The notes: generated from the sequence alone by a model not told the origin. 20,037 bases of DNA from an uncultured Lachnospiraceae bacterium (GCA_937885345.1 CAKZZH010000021.1:1-20037), one strand, 5' to 3'; numbered from the stretch's first letter, positions 7,344 to 14,302 are shown. Numbers and translations: made by a program.

Positions 7344-7427
7344 TGTGCATAACTTGTTGATAAGTTGTGAATTAGGCGTTTATAAATCGCTCAAATCCCC
7401 TTATACAGCCTTTTTTATTTATCAACA
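7344..7427. other. oriC, left part: DnaA boxes upstream of dnaA
   Basis: Three boxes in one orientation lie in a row: TGTGCATAA (7344-7352, complement TTATGCACA), TGTTGATAA (7355-7363, complement TTATCAACA) and TGTGAATTA (7366-7374, complement TAATTCACA). Their starts are 11 bp apart with two-base gaps, which puts them on one face of the helix. A fourth, TTATCAACA (7419-7427), points the other way and lies about 18 bp before the dnaA -35. TTATACAGC (7401) is a poor match that I do not count. The location between rpmH and dnaA is the classic place for the upstream half of a bipartite Firmicute oriC, and the fourth box could mediate autoregulation of dnaA. Confidence 0.82.
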
Positions 7428-7445
7428 ATGATTTTTATTAAATCA

Positions 7446-7474
7446 TTGAAAAATTCTTAATTTTAGGGTAAAAT
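7446..7474 (+). promoter_or_regulatory. dnaA promoter
   Basis: TTGAAA (7446-7451) and TAAAAT (7469-7474) are 17 bp apart, a good SigA-type promoter. Transcription would start near 7481, giving a leader of about 30 bases. It lies in the AT-rich stretch just right of the DnaA boxes, so DnaA bound there could repress it. Confidence 0.72.
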
Positions 7475-7511
7475 AATGCTGTTAAAATAGGCAAAGAAGT
7501 AGGTTATTAAA

Positions 7512-8903
7512 ATGTTAGAAGAATTACAATCCAAATGGTCGGAAATACTTAATACTATGCGAAATGAATATGACATTTCCGACATGTCATTCGGAACATG
7601 GATTAAGGATCTTAAGGTTCATTCCATCAAAGATAATACCATTTATATCATAATTTCCGAACAGGATACAGGTAAAGAAGATCTTGCCATCAGCATTATC
7701 AAGAAAAAATATGCTGATGCTTTAAGAGTGACCATATCCGAATTTACAAGTCATGACTACGATCTTGAATTCATAACCAAGAGACAGGTTGATGCCAGGG
7801 AGAATAAGGCTTCGGATCCGGCAGCTCCCGTATCCAACCCTAATCTTGATTCGATCATCTATGCTTCGGGGCTTAATCCCAAGTATACTTTTGAATCCTT
7901 TGTTGTTGGTGAAAACAACAGTTTTGCACATTCCGCAGCACTCGCTGTGGCTGAAGCTCCTGGTGAGATTTACAACCCTCTTTTTATTTACGGAGGTGTG
8001 GGACTTGGTAAAACTCATTTGATGCAGGCTATTGCCAATTTTATACTGCAGAGAAACCCCAATTATAAGGTAAAATATGTACCTTCGGAGACTTTTACCA
8101 ATGAGCTTATCGAATCCATCCGTAACGATAAGAGTATAAGCAGGATCGATTTCAGAGAGAAATATCGTAATCTGGATGTTCTCCTCATTGACGATATACA
8201 GTTTATAATAGGAAAACAATCAACTCAGGATGAATTTTTCCACACTTTCAACACTCTCAAAGAAGCTAAGAAACAGATAATAATTTCTTCGGACAGAGCG
8301 CCCAAATACTTCGATAATATAGAGGAACGTCTTTCTTCAAGATTCGAGCAGGGAATTATGGCTGATATTACACCTCCTGATTATGAAACAAGAATGGCGA
8401 TCCTTCGTAATAAAACACGTATGGAAGGCTATACTGTCGATATTGATGAGGATGTTCTCGACTATATCGCAGCCAATGTTAAATCTAATATCAGAGAACT
8501 TGAAGGTTCACTTAATAAGCTTATTGCCGGATCCAGATTCAAAAAATCCGAGATAACCCTTGATTTTGCAAGAGATACTCTTAAGGATATCATTGATCCG
8601 GATGCCAAGAGAGATATTACACCCGACCTTATAATAGATGTTGTTGCCGATTATTTTAATATATCATCGGATGATATCACGGGACCCAAGAGAACCAGTG
8701 ATCTTGTTTACCCCAGACATATATGCATGTATCTGTGCAAGAAACTCACGGATCTTCCATATAAATCTATTGGTGTTCACCTCGGTAAAAGAGACCATTC
8801 CACTGTTCTTCACGGCTGTGAAAAGATTGAAAACAGCATTAAGACAGACTCCAAGGTTTCATCTCTTGTGGACAGTCTTATCAAGAAAATCAATCCTTCA
8901 TAA
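7512..8903 (+). CDS. dnaA: Chromosomal replication initiator protein DnaA
   Basis: AAA+ ATPase that binds DnaA boxes, melts the origin and loads the replicative helicase. It has 463 residues. Domain I occupies about 1-90 and a short linker 91-115. The AAA+ core has Walker A GGVGLGKT (161-168), Walker B LLIDDIQ (224-230) and the EERLSSRFEQG segment (271-281). The C-terminal helix-turn-helix carries the signature LGKRDHSTVLHG (from residue 424), with the RDHSTV residues that read the DnaA box. The start ATG at 7512 follows AAGAAGTAGG, a weak ribosome site, in keeping with modest DnaA levels. It is flanked on both sides by DnaA boxes. No terminator follows it, so dnaN is probably also read from PdnaA. 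Confidence 0.98.
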   Translation: MLEELQSKWSEILNTMRNEYDISDMSFGTWIKDLKVHSIKDNTIYIIISEQDTGKEDLAISIIKKKYADALRVTISEFTSHDYDLEFITKRQVDARENKASDPAAPVSNPNLDSIIYASGLNPKYTFESFVVGENNSFAHSAALAVAEAPGEIYNPLFIYGGVGLGKTHLMQAIANFILQRNPNYKVKYVPSETFTNELIESIRNDKSISRIDFREKYRNLDVLLIDDIQFIIGKQSTQDEFFHTFNTLKEAKKQIIISSDRAPKYFDNIEERLSSRFEQGIMADITPPDYETRMAILRNKTRMEGYTVDIDEDVLDYIAANVKSNIRELEGSLNKLIAGSRFKKSEITLDFARDTLKDIIDPDAKRDITPDLIIDVVADYFNISSDDITGPKRTSDLVYPRHICMYLCKKLTDLPYKSIGVHLGKRDHSTVLHGCEKIENSIKTDSKVSSLVDSLIKKINPS

Positions 8904-8910
8904 GACAATA

Positions 8911-9066
8911 TGTGGATTATTAGACACTTATCTACATGATTTGATTGAGTTTTACCGTCTGATGACTAATAAGTTTTCTTTTATTTATAAGGGTTTGAAG
9001 GGGTTTTCAACATATTCACATCCTCTTCTACTATAACTACTGAATATTATTTATAAATATATATGC
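8911..9066. other. oriC, right part: DnaA boxes, DnaA-trio-like run and AT-rich unwinding segment
   Basis: In the dnaA-dnaN spacer there are three near-consensus boxes: TGTGGATTA (8911-8919, complement TAATCCACA), TTATCTACA (8928-8936) and ATATTCACA (9012-9020). Five bases after the last box the triplets CTT CTA CTA TAA CTA CTG (9025-9042) appear. Their complement reads as GAT-type trios in the 3'-5' direction, the DnaA-trio element described in B. subtilis for opening the duplex. They lead into a 20-bp pure A/T run (about 9043-9063). The order box, trio, AT-rich segment and the position before dnaN match the Bacillus unwinding site. Boxes are seen; the unwinding role is inferred from that match. 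Confidence 0.78.
8945..8972 (+). promoter_or_regulatory. Possible dnaN promoter
   Basis: TTGAGT (8945-8950) and TAATAA (8967-8972) are 16 bp apart between dnaA and dnaN. It is a moderate match and lies inside the oriC right half, so it would be affected by DnaA binding. It could equally be chance in AT-rich DNA. Confidence 0.33.
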
Positions 9067-9090
9067 GCTTTGCGCGGAAGGAGCACCACA

Positions 9091-10191
9091 TTGAAAATCA
9101 TATGTAACAAAAACGATTTTTCCAAAGCGATCAATATCGTTCTCAAAGCAATTCCAACCAATACGACAATGCCTATTCTTAACTGTATCCTGATCGATGC
9201 TTCTTTTGGCGAGATTACTCTTACCGCCAATAATATGGAGCTTGGTATTAAGACTGTTATGAGCGGTGAAATAGTTACTCCCGGTAAAATAGCCATAGAA
9301 GCCAAATTTTTGGCTGATCTTGTAAGAAAACTTCCTGAAAATGAGATAACACTTGAAACGGATGATAATTTTTCTACCAAGATAACAAGCGAGAATTCGG
9401 TTATTGATGTTCCTTCCAAAGAGGGTGCGGATTTCTCATATCTTCCTGATGTTGAGAAGGATAACTGCGTAGCGATTTCGCATTTTACACTGAAAGAGAT
9501 CATCAGACAGACAGCGTTCTCCATAGGTATCAATGAATCCAACAAGATTCTTACCGGTGAATTATTCGAGATAAGTGACAATAACAAATTCAAAGTAGTC
9601 TCTCTCGACAGATTCAGAGCTTCAATCCGTAAAATTACTCTTGCCGATGATTATGCACCTATGAAGAGTATCATCCCCGGTAAGACACTTAACGAAATAA
9701 GTAAGATCATTTCTGATGATACCGACAATGATGTGAAGATGTATTTTACCAGAAATCATGTGCTTATGGAATTCGATGAGACAACGGTCGTTTCAAGACT
9801 TATCGAAGGTGAGTTTATGGATGTCAATCAGATGATTTCCAAGATGTACAATACCAAAGTCAACATCAATCGTAAGGAACTTCTTGAGGCTATGGACAGA
9901 TCCACGCTTTTCGTTAAGGAGAGCGATATCAGACCTGTTATCCTTACGATCAAGGACGGCACTATTAATATCAATATCGAATCAACCACCGGTAAAATGA
10001 ACGAGAACCTTTCCGTTGAAATGGAAGGTCAGGATATCAAGATTGGATTTAATCCCAAGCTTATGATCGACACACTTCGTGTAATAGATGATGAGACGGT
10101 TTCTTTGTATTTTATTAATGCTATCGCTCCTTGTACCATCAAGAATGATAACGAGGATTATATATATCTTGTAACACCCATCAATTTCTGA
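9091..10191 (+). CDS. dnaN: DNA polymerase III sliding clamp, beta subunit
   Basis: Ring-shaped dimer that tethers the replicative polymerase and many repair enzymes to DNA. The start is a TTG at 9091, seven bases after AAGGAG; the resulting N-terminus MKIICNKNDFSKAINIVLKAI is the normal clamp start. An upstream TTG at 9070 would place the Shine-Dalgarno inside the coding region and is rejected. It has 366 residues, the family length, with three repeated clamp folds; PTNTTMPILNCI lies in the first, and the C-terminus is VTPINF. yaaA follows after 23 bp. The uncommon start codon may limit its translation. Confidence 0.97.
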   Translation: MKIICNKNDFSKAINIVLKAIPTNTTMPILNCILIDASFGEITLTANNMELGIKTVMSGEIVTPGKIAIEAKFLADLVRKLPENEITLETDDNFSTKITSENSVIDVPSKEGADFSYLPDVEKDNCVAISHFTLKEIIRQTAFSIGINESNKILTGELFEISDNNKFKVVSLDRFRASIRKITLADDYAPMKSIIPGKTLNEISKIISDDTDNDVKMYFTRNHVLMEFDETTVVSRLIEGEFMDVNQMISKMYNTKVNINRKELLEAMDRSTLFVKESDIRPVILTIKDGTININIESTTGKMNENLSVEMEGQDIKIGFNPKLMIDTLRVIDDETVSLYFINAIAPCTIKNDNEDYIYLVTPINF

Positions 10192-10214
10192 TTGAGCCGG
10201 GTTAAGGAGTAGCC

Positions 10215-10424
10215 ATGGAAACTATTAAACTCAGGGACGAATATATCAAACTGGGGCAGGCGATCAAGGCAGTAGGTTTTGTTGAAAGCGGCGTAGATGC
10301 CAAGGATACGATACTTGATGGACTTGTAAAGGTCAACGGCGAGGTATGTCTTATGAGAGGCAAGAAACTCTATGACGGCGATGTTGTGGAGTTTATGGGG
10401 CAGGAGATTAAGATCGTAAAATGA
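10215..10424 (+). CDS. yaaA: S4-domain RNA-binding protein YaaA
   Basis: Small 69-residue protein made almost wholly of one S4 RNA-binding domain. It has the hallmark IKLGQAIKAVGFVESGVDAK, then ILDGLVKVNGEV and the strand ending VVEFMGQEIKI. In Firmicutes it sits between dnaN and recF, as here; genetic work in Bacillus links the family to ribosome assembly, but the target is not settled. GGAG lies five bases before the ATG. Its TGA overlaps the recF ATG (ATGA at 10421-10424), so recF is probably translated by coupling. It should not be confused with the unrelated E. coli YaaA. Confidence 0.93.
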   Translation: METIKLRDEYIKLGQAIKAVGFVESGVDAKDTILDGLVKVNGEVCLMRGKKLYDGDVVEFMGQEIKIVK

Positions 10425-11512
10425 TAATCAAGTCACTTGATCTTAATAATTTTAGAAATTACAAGCTGCAGAATATTGTATTTGACGAGAAAGTTAATAT
10501 TTTATACGGCAGTAATGCCCAGGGTAAAACCAATATTCTTGAAGCAATATATATGTCCGGAACCAATAAGAGCCACAGGACGACCAAGGATTCTGAGATG
10601 ATTGCTTTTGGCGAAAAGGAAGCACATATCAAAGCAATCTATGAGAAGAGGGGCAGCGACCAGAGAATCGATATGCACCTTCGAACCGGTAAGAGCAAGG
10701 GAATTGCAATCAACGGAGTGGTTCTTAAGAAAGCTTCACAGCTGTACGGACTGGTTAATACCGTGCTTTTTTCACCGGAGGATCTTGCACTTATCAAGAC
10801 CGGACCTTCGGCAAGAAGAAGGTTTATGGATATGGAGCTTTGTCAGCTTGACGGCGTATACACCGCCAATCTGCTAAATTATAACAAGACTCTCGATAGG
10901 AGAAACCGTGTACTTAAGGACATCGGTTTTAATCCATCACTTGAGGATACACTTGATGTCTGGGATGCGCAGCTTTGCAAAACAGGAAGAGAAATAATAA
11001 AGCTTCGTAAAGCTTTTATTATAAGGCTTAATGAGATTATCACCGGGATTCATTCGAGTCTTACGGGAGGTAAGGAGAAACTTGTAATAAGCTATGAACC
11101 GTCCTGTGAAAGCGATGATATGGAGAGTCTTTTAAGGTCCGGCAGGGATAAGGATATCCGTAATCGTTTGACCTCTTACGGTCCGCACAGAGACGACATT
11201 GTATTTGATATAGACGGCGTGGATATAAGGAGATTCGGCTCCCAGGGACAGCAAAGGACCACCGCATTATCTCTTAAGCTTGCGGAGATAGAATTAGTCA
11301 GGAAGCTGACTAATGACAATCCGATACTTTTGCTGGATGATGTTTTATCCGAGCTTGATAAGGACAGGCAGAATTATTTACTGGGAAGCATACAGAATAT
11401 ACAGACAATAATAACATGTACCGGACTTGATGAATTTGTCGGAAGCAGACTCAACATAGACAAGGTATTTGAAGTTAATTCGGGACATGTACAGGAAGTC
11501 AGGAGGCAGTAA
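10421..11512 (+). CDS. recF: DNA replication and repair protein RecF
   Basis: SMC-like ATPase that with RecO and RecR loads RecA at single-strand gaps. It has 363 residues. Walker A GSNAQGKT is at 30-37, the ABC-type signature FGSQGQQRT at about 272-280, and Walker B ILLLDDVLSELD at about 302-313, the RecF pattern. The start overlaps the yaaA stop and has only a distant GGAG, so translation likely depends on ribosomes finishing yaaA. gyrB begins two bases after its stop, so dnaN-yaaA-recF-gyrB behave as one operon. Confidence 0.97.
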   Translation: MIIKSLDLNNFRNYKLQNIVFDEKVNILYGSNAQGKTNILEAIYMSGTNKSHRTTKDSEMIAFGEKEAHIKAIYEKRGSDQRIDMHLRTGKSKGIAINGVVLKKASQLYGLVNTVLFSPEDLALIKTGPSARRRFMDMELCQLDGVYTANLLNYNKTLDRRNRVLKDIGFNPSLEDTLDVWDAQLCKTGREIIKLRKAFIIRLNEIITGIHSSLTGGKEKLVISYEPSCESDDMESLLRSGRDKDIRNRLTSYGPHRDDIVFDIDGVDIRRFGSQGQQRTTALSLKLAEIELVRKLTNDNPILLLDDVLSELDKDRQNYLLGSIQNIQTIITCTGLDEFVGSRLNIDKVFEVNSGHVQEVRRQ

Positions 11513-11514
11513 TA

Positions 11515-13446
11515 ATGGGTGACATTAAAAACGAATTTGATGCTTATGATGCGAACGAGATACAGATTCTCGAGGGACTTGAAGCAGTACGTAAGAGACC
11601 GGGAATGTATATCGGAAGCACATCGGCAAGAGGTCTTCATCATCTCGTATATGAGATCGTCGACAACTCGATAGATGAGGCGCTTGCAGGCTTCTGTTCG
11701 GAGATATATGTTCAGATCTGTGAGGACAATTCAATAATTGTTCGTGATAACGGTAGAGGAATCCCTGTAGATATCAACGAAAAATCAGGCCTTCCCGGCG
11801 TTGAGGTCGTATTTACGATACTTCATGCCGGCGGTAAATTTGGTGGTGGAGGCTACAAAGTTTCCGGCGGTCTTCACGGTGTCGGTGCTTCCGTTGTTAA
11901 CGCTCTCTCCGAATATCTCGAGGTTAAGGTTTACCGTGACGGCAAAATATACCAGCAGCGCTACGAGAGAGGCAAGGTTTGCTATCCCCTCAAAGTCGTA
12001 GGCGAATGTACTTCCGAAGAGACCGGAACAGAGGTTACTTTCCTGCCGGATAAGGAGATTTTTGAGGAGACGGTGTTTGATTATTTTACACTGAAACAGC
12101 GTCTCAGAGAGATGGCCTTCCTTACCAAAAATGTTAAGATCCATCTGGTGGATGTAAGAGCGGACAAGCACGACAGAACCTTCCACTATGAGGGTGGTAT
12201 CAAGGAATACGTTGAATACTTAAACCGCGGAAATACCGCACTTTACGACAATATAATATACTGCGAAGGCACCAAAAACGATGTGTATGTTGAGGTTGCA
12301 TTCCAGCATAACGACGGGTATGCGGACAATGTGTACGGATTCGTTAACAACATTACAACGCCCGAGGGCGGTACGCATGTTACCGGATTCAGAAATGCGA
12401 TAACCAAGACTTTCAATGACTACGCAAGAACGGCCAAGATACTCAAAGAAAAGGATCCGAGCCTTTCGGGAGAGGACATAAGAGAAGGACTTACGGCTAT
12501 AATCAGTATCAAGATTCAGGAGCCGCAGTTTGAGGGCCAGACCAAGCAGAAACTCGGTAACTCCGAGGCAAGAGGCGCGGTTGAGAGCGTTGTGAGCGAG
12601 CAACTTACTTATTTTCTCGAACAGAATCCCGTAGTTGCCAAGACCATCTGTGAGAAATCACTTCTTGCCCAACGTGCACGTGAGGCGGCCCGTAAAGCCC
12701 GTGATCTTACGAGACGCAAGACCGCAATGGATGGTTTCTCACTTCCCGGCAAACTTGCAGACTGTACCGACAAGGATGCATCCAAGTGTGAAATCTTTAT
12801 AGTCGAGGGAGATTCCGCCGGCGGCTCAGCCAAGTCCGCACGTAAGAGAGAGACACAGGCTATCCTGCCTCTCAGAGGTAAAATCCTCAATGTCGAGAAA
12901 GCAAGACTTGATCGAATCCTTGGCAATGCCGAGATCCGGGCGATGATAACCGCATTCGGAACAGGTATCCACGAAGACTTTGACATATCAAAGCTTCGAT
13001 ACAACAAAATAATAATCATGACCGATGCCGATGTCGACGGTGCTCACATAAGCACCCTCCTCCTTACTTTCTTCTATCGTTTCATGCCCGACCTTATCAG
13101 AGAAGGCCACGTATTTCTTGCGCAGCCCCCTCTCTACAAGCTCGAGAAGAACAAGAAAGTCTGGTATGCATACAGCGACGAGCAGCTCAACAGCATCCTC
13201 GCCGAAGTCGGCCGTGACCAGAACAACAAAATCCAGCGATACAAAGGACTCGGTGAAATGGACGCTTCCCAGCTCTGGGAAACCACCATGGACCCCAACA
13301 ACCGAATCCTCCGTAAAGTCTATATAGACAACGAAGCCGCTTCGGAGCTCGATGTAACCTTCTCCACGTTGATGGGCGACAAAGTCGAGCCGAGGAGGGA
13401 ATTCATAGAAGCGAATGCGAAGTATGTTAAGAATCTGGATATTTAA
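11515..13446 (+). CDS. gyrB: DNA gyrase subunit B
   Basis: ATPase subunit of the type II topoisomerase that introduces negative supercoils. It has 643 residues, the usual Gram-positive length. The GHKL ATPase domain has catalytic E47 and Mg-binding N51 (EIVDNSIDEA), RDNGRGIP and GGLHGVGASVVNALS. The TOPRIM domain has EGDSAGG (431-437) and TDADVDG (503-509). AGGAGG lies eight bases upstream, inside the end of recF, the best ribosome site in the operon. Codon use shifts in the last third: over 60 codons (13141-13320) 32 end in C and only 5 in T, unlike neighbouring genes. It is GyrB rather than ParE from its place beside recF and the C-terminal ending NAKYVKNLDI. Confidence 0.97.
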   Translation: MGDIKNEFDAYDANEIQILEGLEAVRKRPGMYIGSTSARGLHHLVYEIVDNSIDEALAGFCSEIYVQICEDNSIIVRDNGRGIPVDINEKSGLPGVEVVFTILHAGGKFGGGGYKVSGGLHGVGASVVNALSEYLEVKVYRDGKIYQQRYERGKVCYPLKVVGECTSEETGTEVTFLPDKEIFEETVFDYFTLKQRLREMAFLTKNVKIHLVDVRADKHDRTFHYEGGIKEYVEYLNRGNTALYDNIIYCEGTKNDVYVEVAFQHNDGYADNVYGFVNNITTPEGGTHVTGFRNAITKTFNDYARTAKILKEKDPSLSGEDIREGLTAIISIKIQEPQFEGQTKQKLGNSEARGAVESVVSEQLTYFLEQNPVVAKTICEKSLLAQRAREAARKARDLTRRKTAMDGFSLPGKLADCTDKDASKCEIFIVEGDSAGGSAKSARKRETQAILPLRGKILNVEKARLDRILGNAEIRAMITAFGTGIHEDFDISKLRYNKIIIMTDADVDGAHISTLLLTFFYRFMPDLIREGHVFLAQPPLYKLEKNKKVWYAYSDEQLNSILAEVGRDQNNKIQRYKGLGEMDASQLWETTMDPNNRILRKVYIDNEAASELDVTFSTLMGDKVEPRREFIEANAKYVKNLDI

Positions 13447-13527
13447 GATCTGTTTGTGAGTGATATAGCGGGTATGTGTGATGTATTGGGTAATTGAGAT
13501 GTGTTCCGTGTGATATATATTCATTCG

Positions 13528-13541
13528 GACACGCTCTCGCT
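13528..13541. repeat. GACACGCTCTCGCT, inverted partner of the compound repeat
   Basis: This 14-nt sequence is the exact reverse complement of AGCGAGAGCGTGTC, which occurs at 14187-14200 and again at 14229-14242 in the right arms of the compound inverted repeat. The copies therefore bracket the 64-bp array in opposite orientation. An exact 14-nt match within 700 bp is unlikely by chance and suggests a shared repeat family or a displaced fragment. Confidence 0.6.
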
Positions 13542-13592
13542 GCGTTTGCATAATCAGACTTAACAGGCTTCGATTCTGATGTCTTGTGGCGG

Positions 13593-13976
13593 CGGACCGG
13601 TGGATGAGCATACCTGAAGGGAAAAAGCATCAATTGTTATGCCTGTCGGTTTTCGACGGACTGGTGGATGAGCATACCTGGAGGGAAAAAGCATCAATTG
13701 TTATGCCTGTCGGTTTTCGACGGACCGGAGGGTGTACATACCTGGAGGAGAAAAGCATCAATTGTTATGCCTGTCGGTTTTCGACGGACCGGAAGGTGTA
13801 CATACCTGAAGGAGAAAAGATTCAAATTGTATGCCGGCACCAGCGGACAAGAATTTTGAGGATGCATACCAAATGCCCGGAAGTTCCGATAAGTATGCTT
13901 CTGCCTCAGAACCGGGATTTTGAAGGTACATACAAATTGCCGGAAAAGCTTCAAAAGTATGCCAAAACCATGAATC
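13593..13976. repeat. Six tandem copies of a 64-bp unit with internal inverted half-sites
   Basis: Units begin near 13593, 13657, 13721, 13785, 13849 and 13913. Units 1-3 are nearly identical and 4-6 diverge progressively, yet the register never slips: CATAC starts at 13609, 13673, 13737, 13801, 13865 and 13929, and TATGC at 13638, 13702, 13766, 13830, 13894 and 13958, all exactly 64 bp apart. CATA and TATG are inverted half-sites 29 bp apart in every unit. Units 1-3 also carry a small hairpin (CTGTCG-GTTTT-CGACGG) across the unit border. Sixty-four bp is close to six helical turns. There are no unique spacers, so this is not CRISPR. I do not recognise it. Confidence 0.88.
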
Positions 13977-13998
13977 TGCGCCCCAAAACGGATTCATG
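13969..13998. other. Hairpin closing the 64-bp array
   Basis: CATGAATC (13969-13976) and GATTCATG (13991-13998) form a perfect 8-bp stem with a 14-base loop. It lies directly after the last array unit. Neither flank is T-rich, so it is not an intrinsic terminator. Confidence 0.5.
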
Positions 13999-14000
13999 AA

Positions 14001-14060
14001 TTAGCAAACAGTAGTAAACTTTAGCAACCAATAGTAATCATTAGCAAGCATTTCTTAAAG
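14001..14060. repeat. 20-bp tandem repeat (TTAGCAA...TAGTAA)
   Basis: TTAGCAA begins at 14001, 14021 and 14041, exactly 20 bp apart, and TAGTAA at 14012 and 14032. The third copy keeps only its first half. This is a second, unrelated short-period repeat lying between the 64-bp array and the compound inverted repeat. Confidence 0.65.
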
Positions 14061-14075
14061 CCGTCACAGTAAAAA

Positions 14076-14263
14076 GATAGCAGGTATGCACTTGCAGACA
14101 ATTTGCAAGCGCCGGTACTTAGCCTGCGTCTTTTGCGGCCGTTCTTTGGCCGCATGCAGGCTTAGGTACCGCTGCGCTTGCGACTTAGCGAGAGCGTGTC
14201 TGCAAGTGCACACCTGCTATCGCTTCTTAGCGAGAGCGTGTCTGCAAGTGCATACCTGCTATC
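14076..14263. repeat. Compound inverted repeat with duplicated right arm
   Basis: A 25-nt left arm (14076-14100, starting GATAGCAGGTATGC) is matched in reverse complement by a right arm at 14197-14221 (one mismatch) and by a second at 14239-14263 (perfect). The right arm lies in a 42-bp tandem duplication (14184-14222 and 14226-14264, one difference). Inside, further stems nest in order: GCAAGCGC/GCGCTTGC (14105/14174), CGGTAC/GTACCG (14113/14166), AGCCTGC/GCAGGCT (14121/14156) and GCGGCC/GGCCGC (14135/14148) around a 7-base loop. The whole could fold as one long hairpin or cruciform, or as a structured RNA. It resembles a MITE or REP-type element in form, but I see no target-site duplication. 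Confidence 0.85.
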
Positions 14264-14293
14264 GACTTATTTGAGATAAATTAAAGAATAATT

Positions 14294-14302
14294 TGCTATA
14301 AA
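14294..14302 (+). promoter_or_regulatory. Likely gyrA promoter (extended -10)
   Basis: TGCTATAAA is an extended -10 (TGnTATAAA) 33 bp before the gyrA start. The nearest -35-like hexamer, TTGAGA at 14271, gives a 20-bp spacer, too long, so the extended -10 would carry the promoter. The -10 sits within the small dyad GCTATAAATAGC (14295-14306). Since gyrB is 888 bp away, gyrA probably needs its own promoter, and this is the best candidate. Confidence 0.45.

Noticed and set aside
7401..7409. TTATACAGC as a fifth upstream DnaA box
   Set aside because: Two mismatches to TTATNCACA in the most conserved 3' half.
13593..13976. CRISPR array
   Set aside because: Units abut with no unique spacers, the period is 64 bp with whole-unit similarity, and no cas gene is present.
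13586..13999. Open frame of 137 codons over the 64-bp repeats
   Set aside because: The repeat period is not a multiple of three, so consecutive units are read in different frames; there is no ribosome site and frames are open on both strands. Better explained as repeat DNA.
14001..14040. DnaA trios (TAG/TAA triplets) in the 20-bp repeat
   Set aside because: Triplets are not continuous and no DnaA box is adjacent.
14086..14274. Open frame of 62 codons through the compound inverted repeat
   Set aside because: It simply translates the two right-arm copies (the repeated RACLQVHTCYR) and has no ribosome site.
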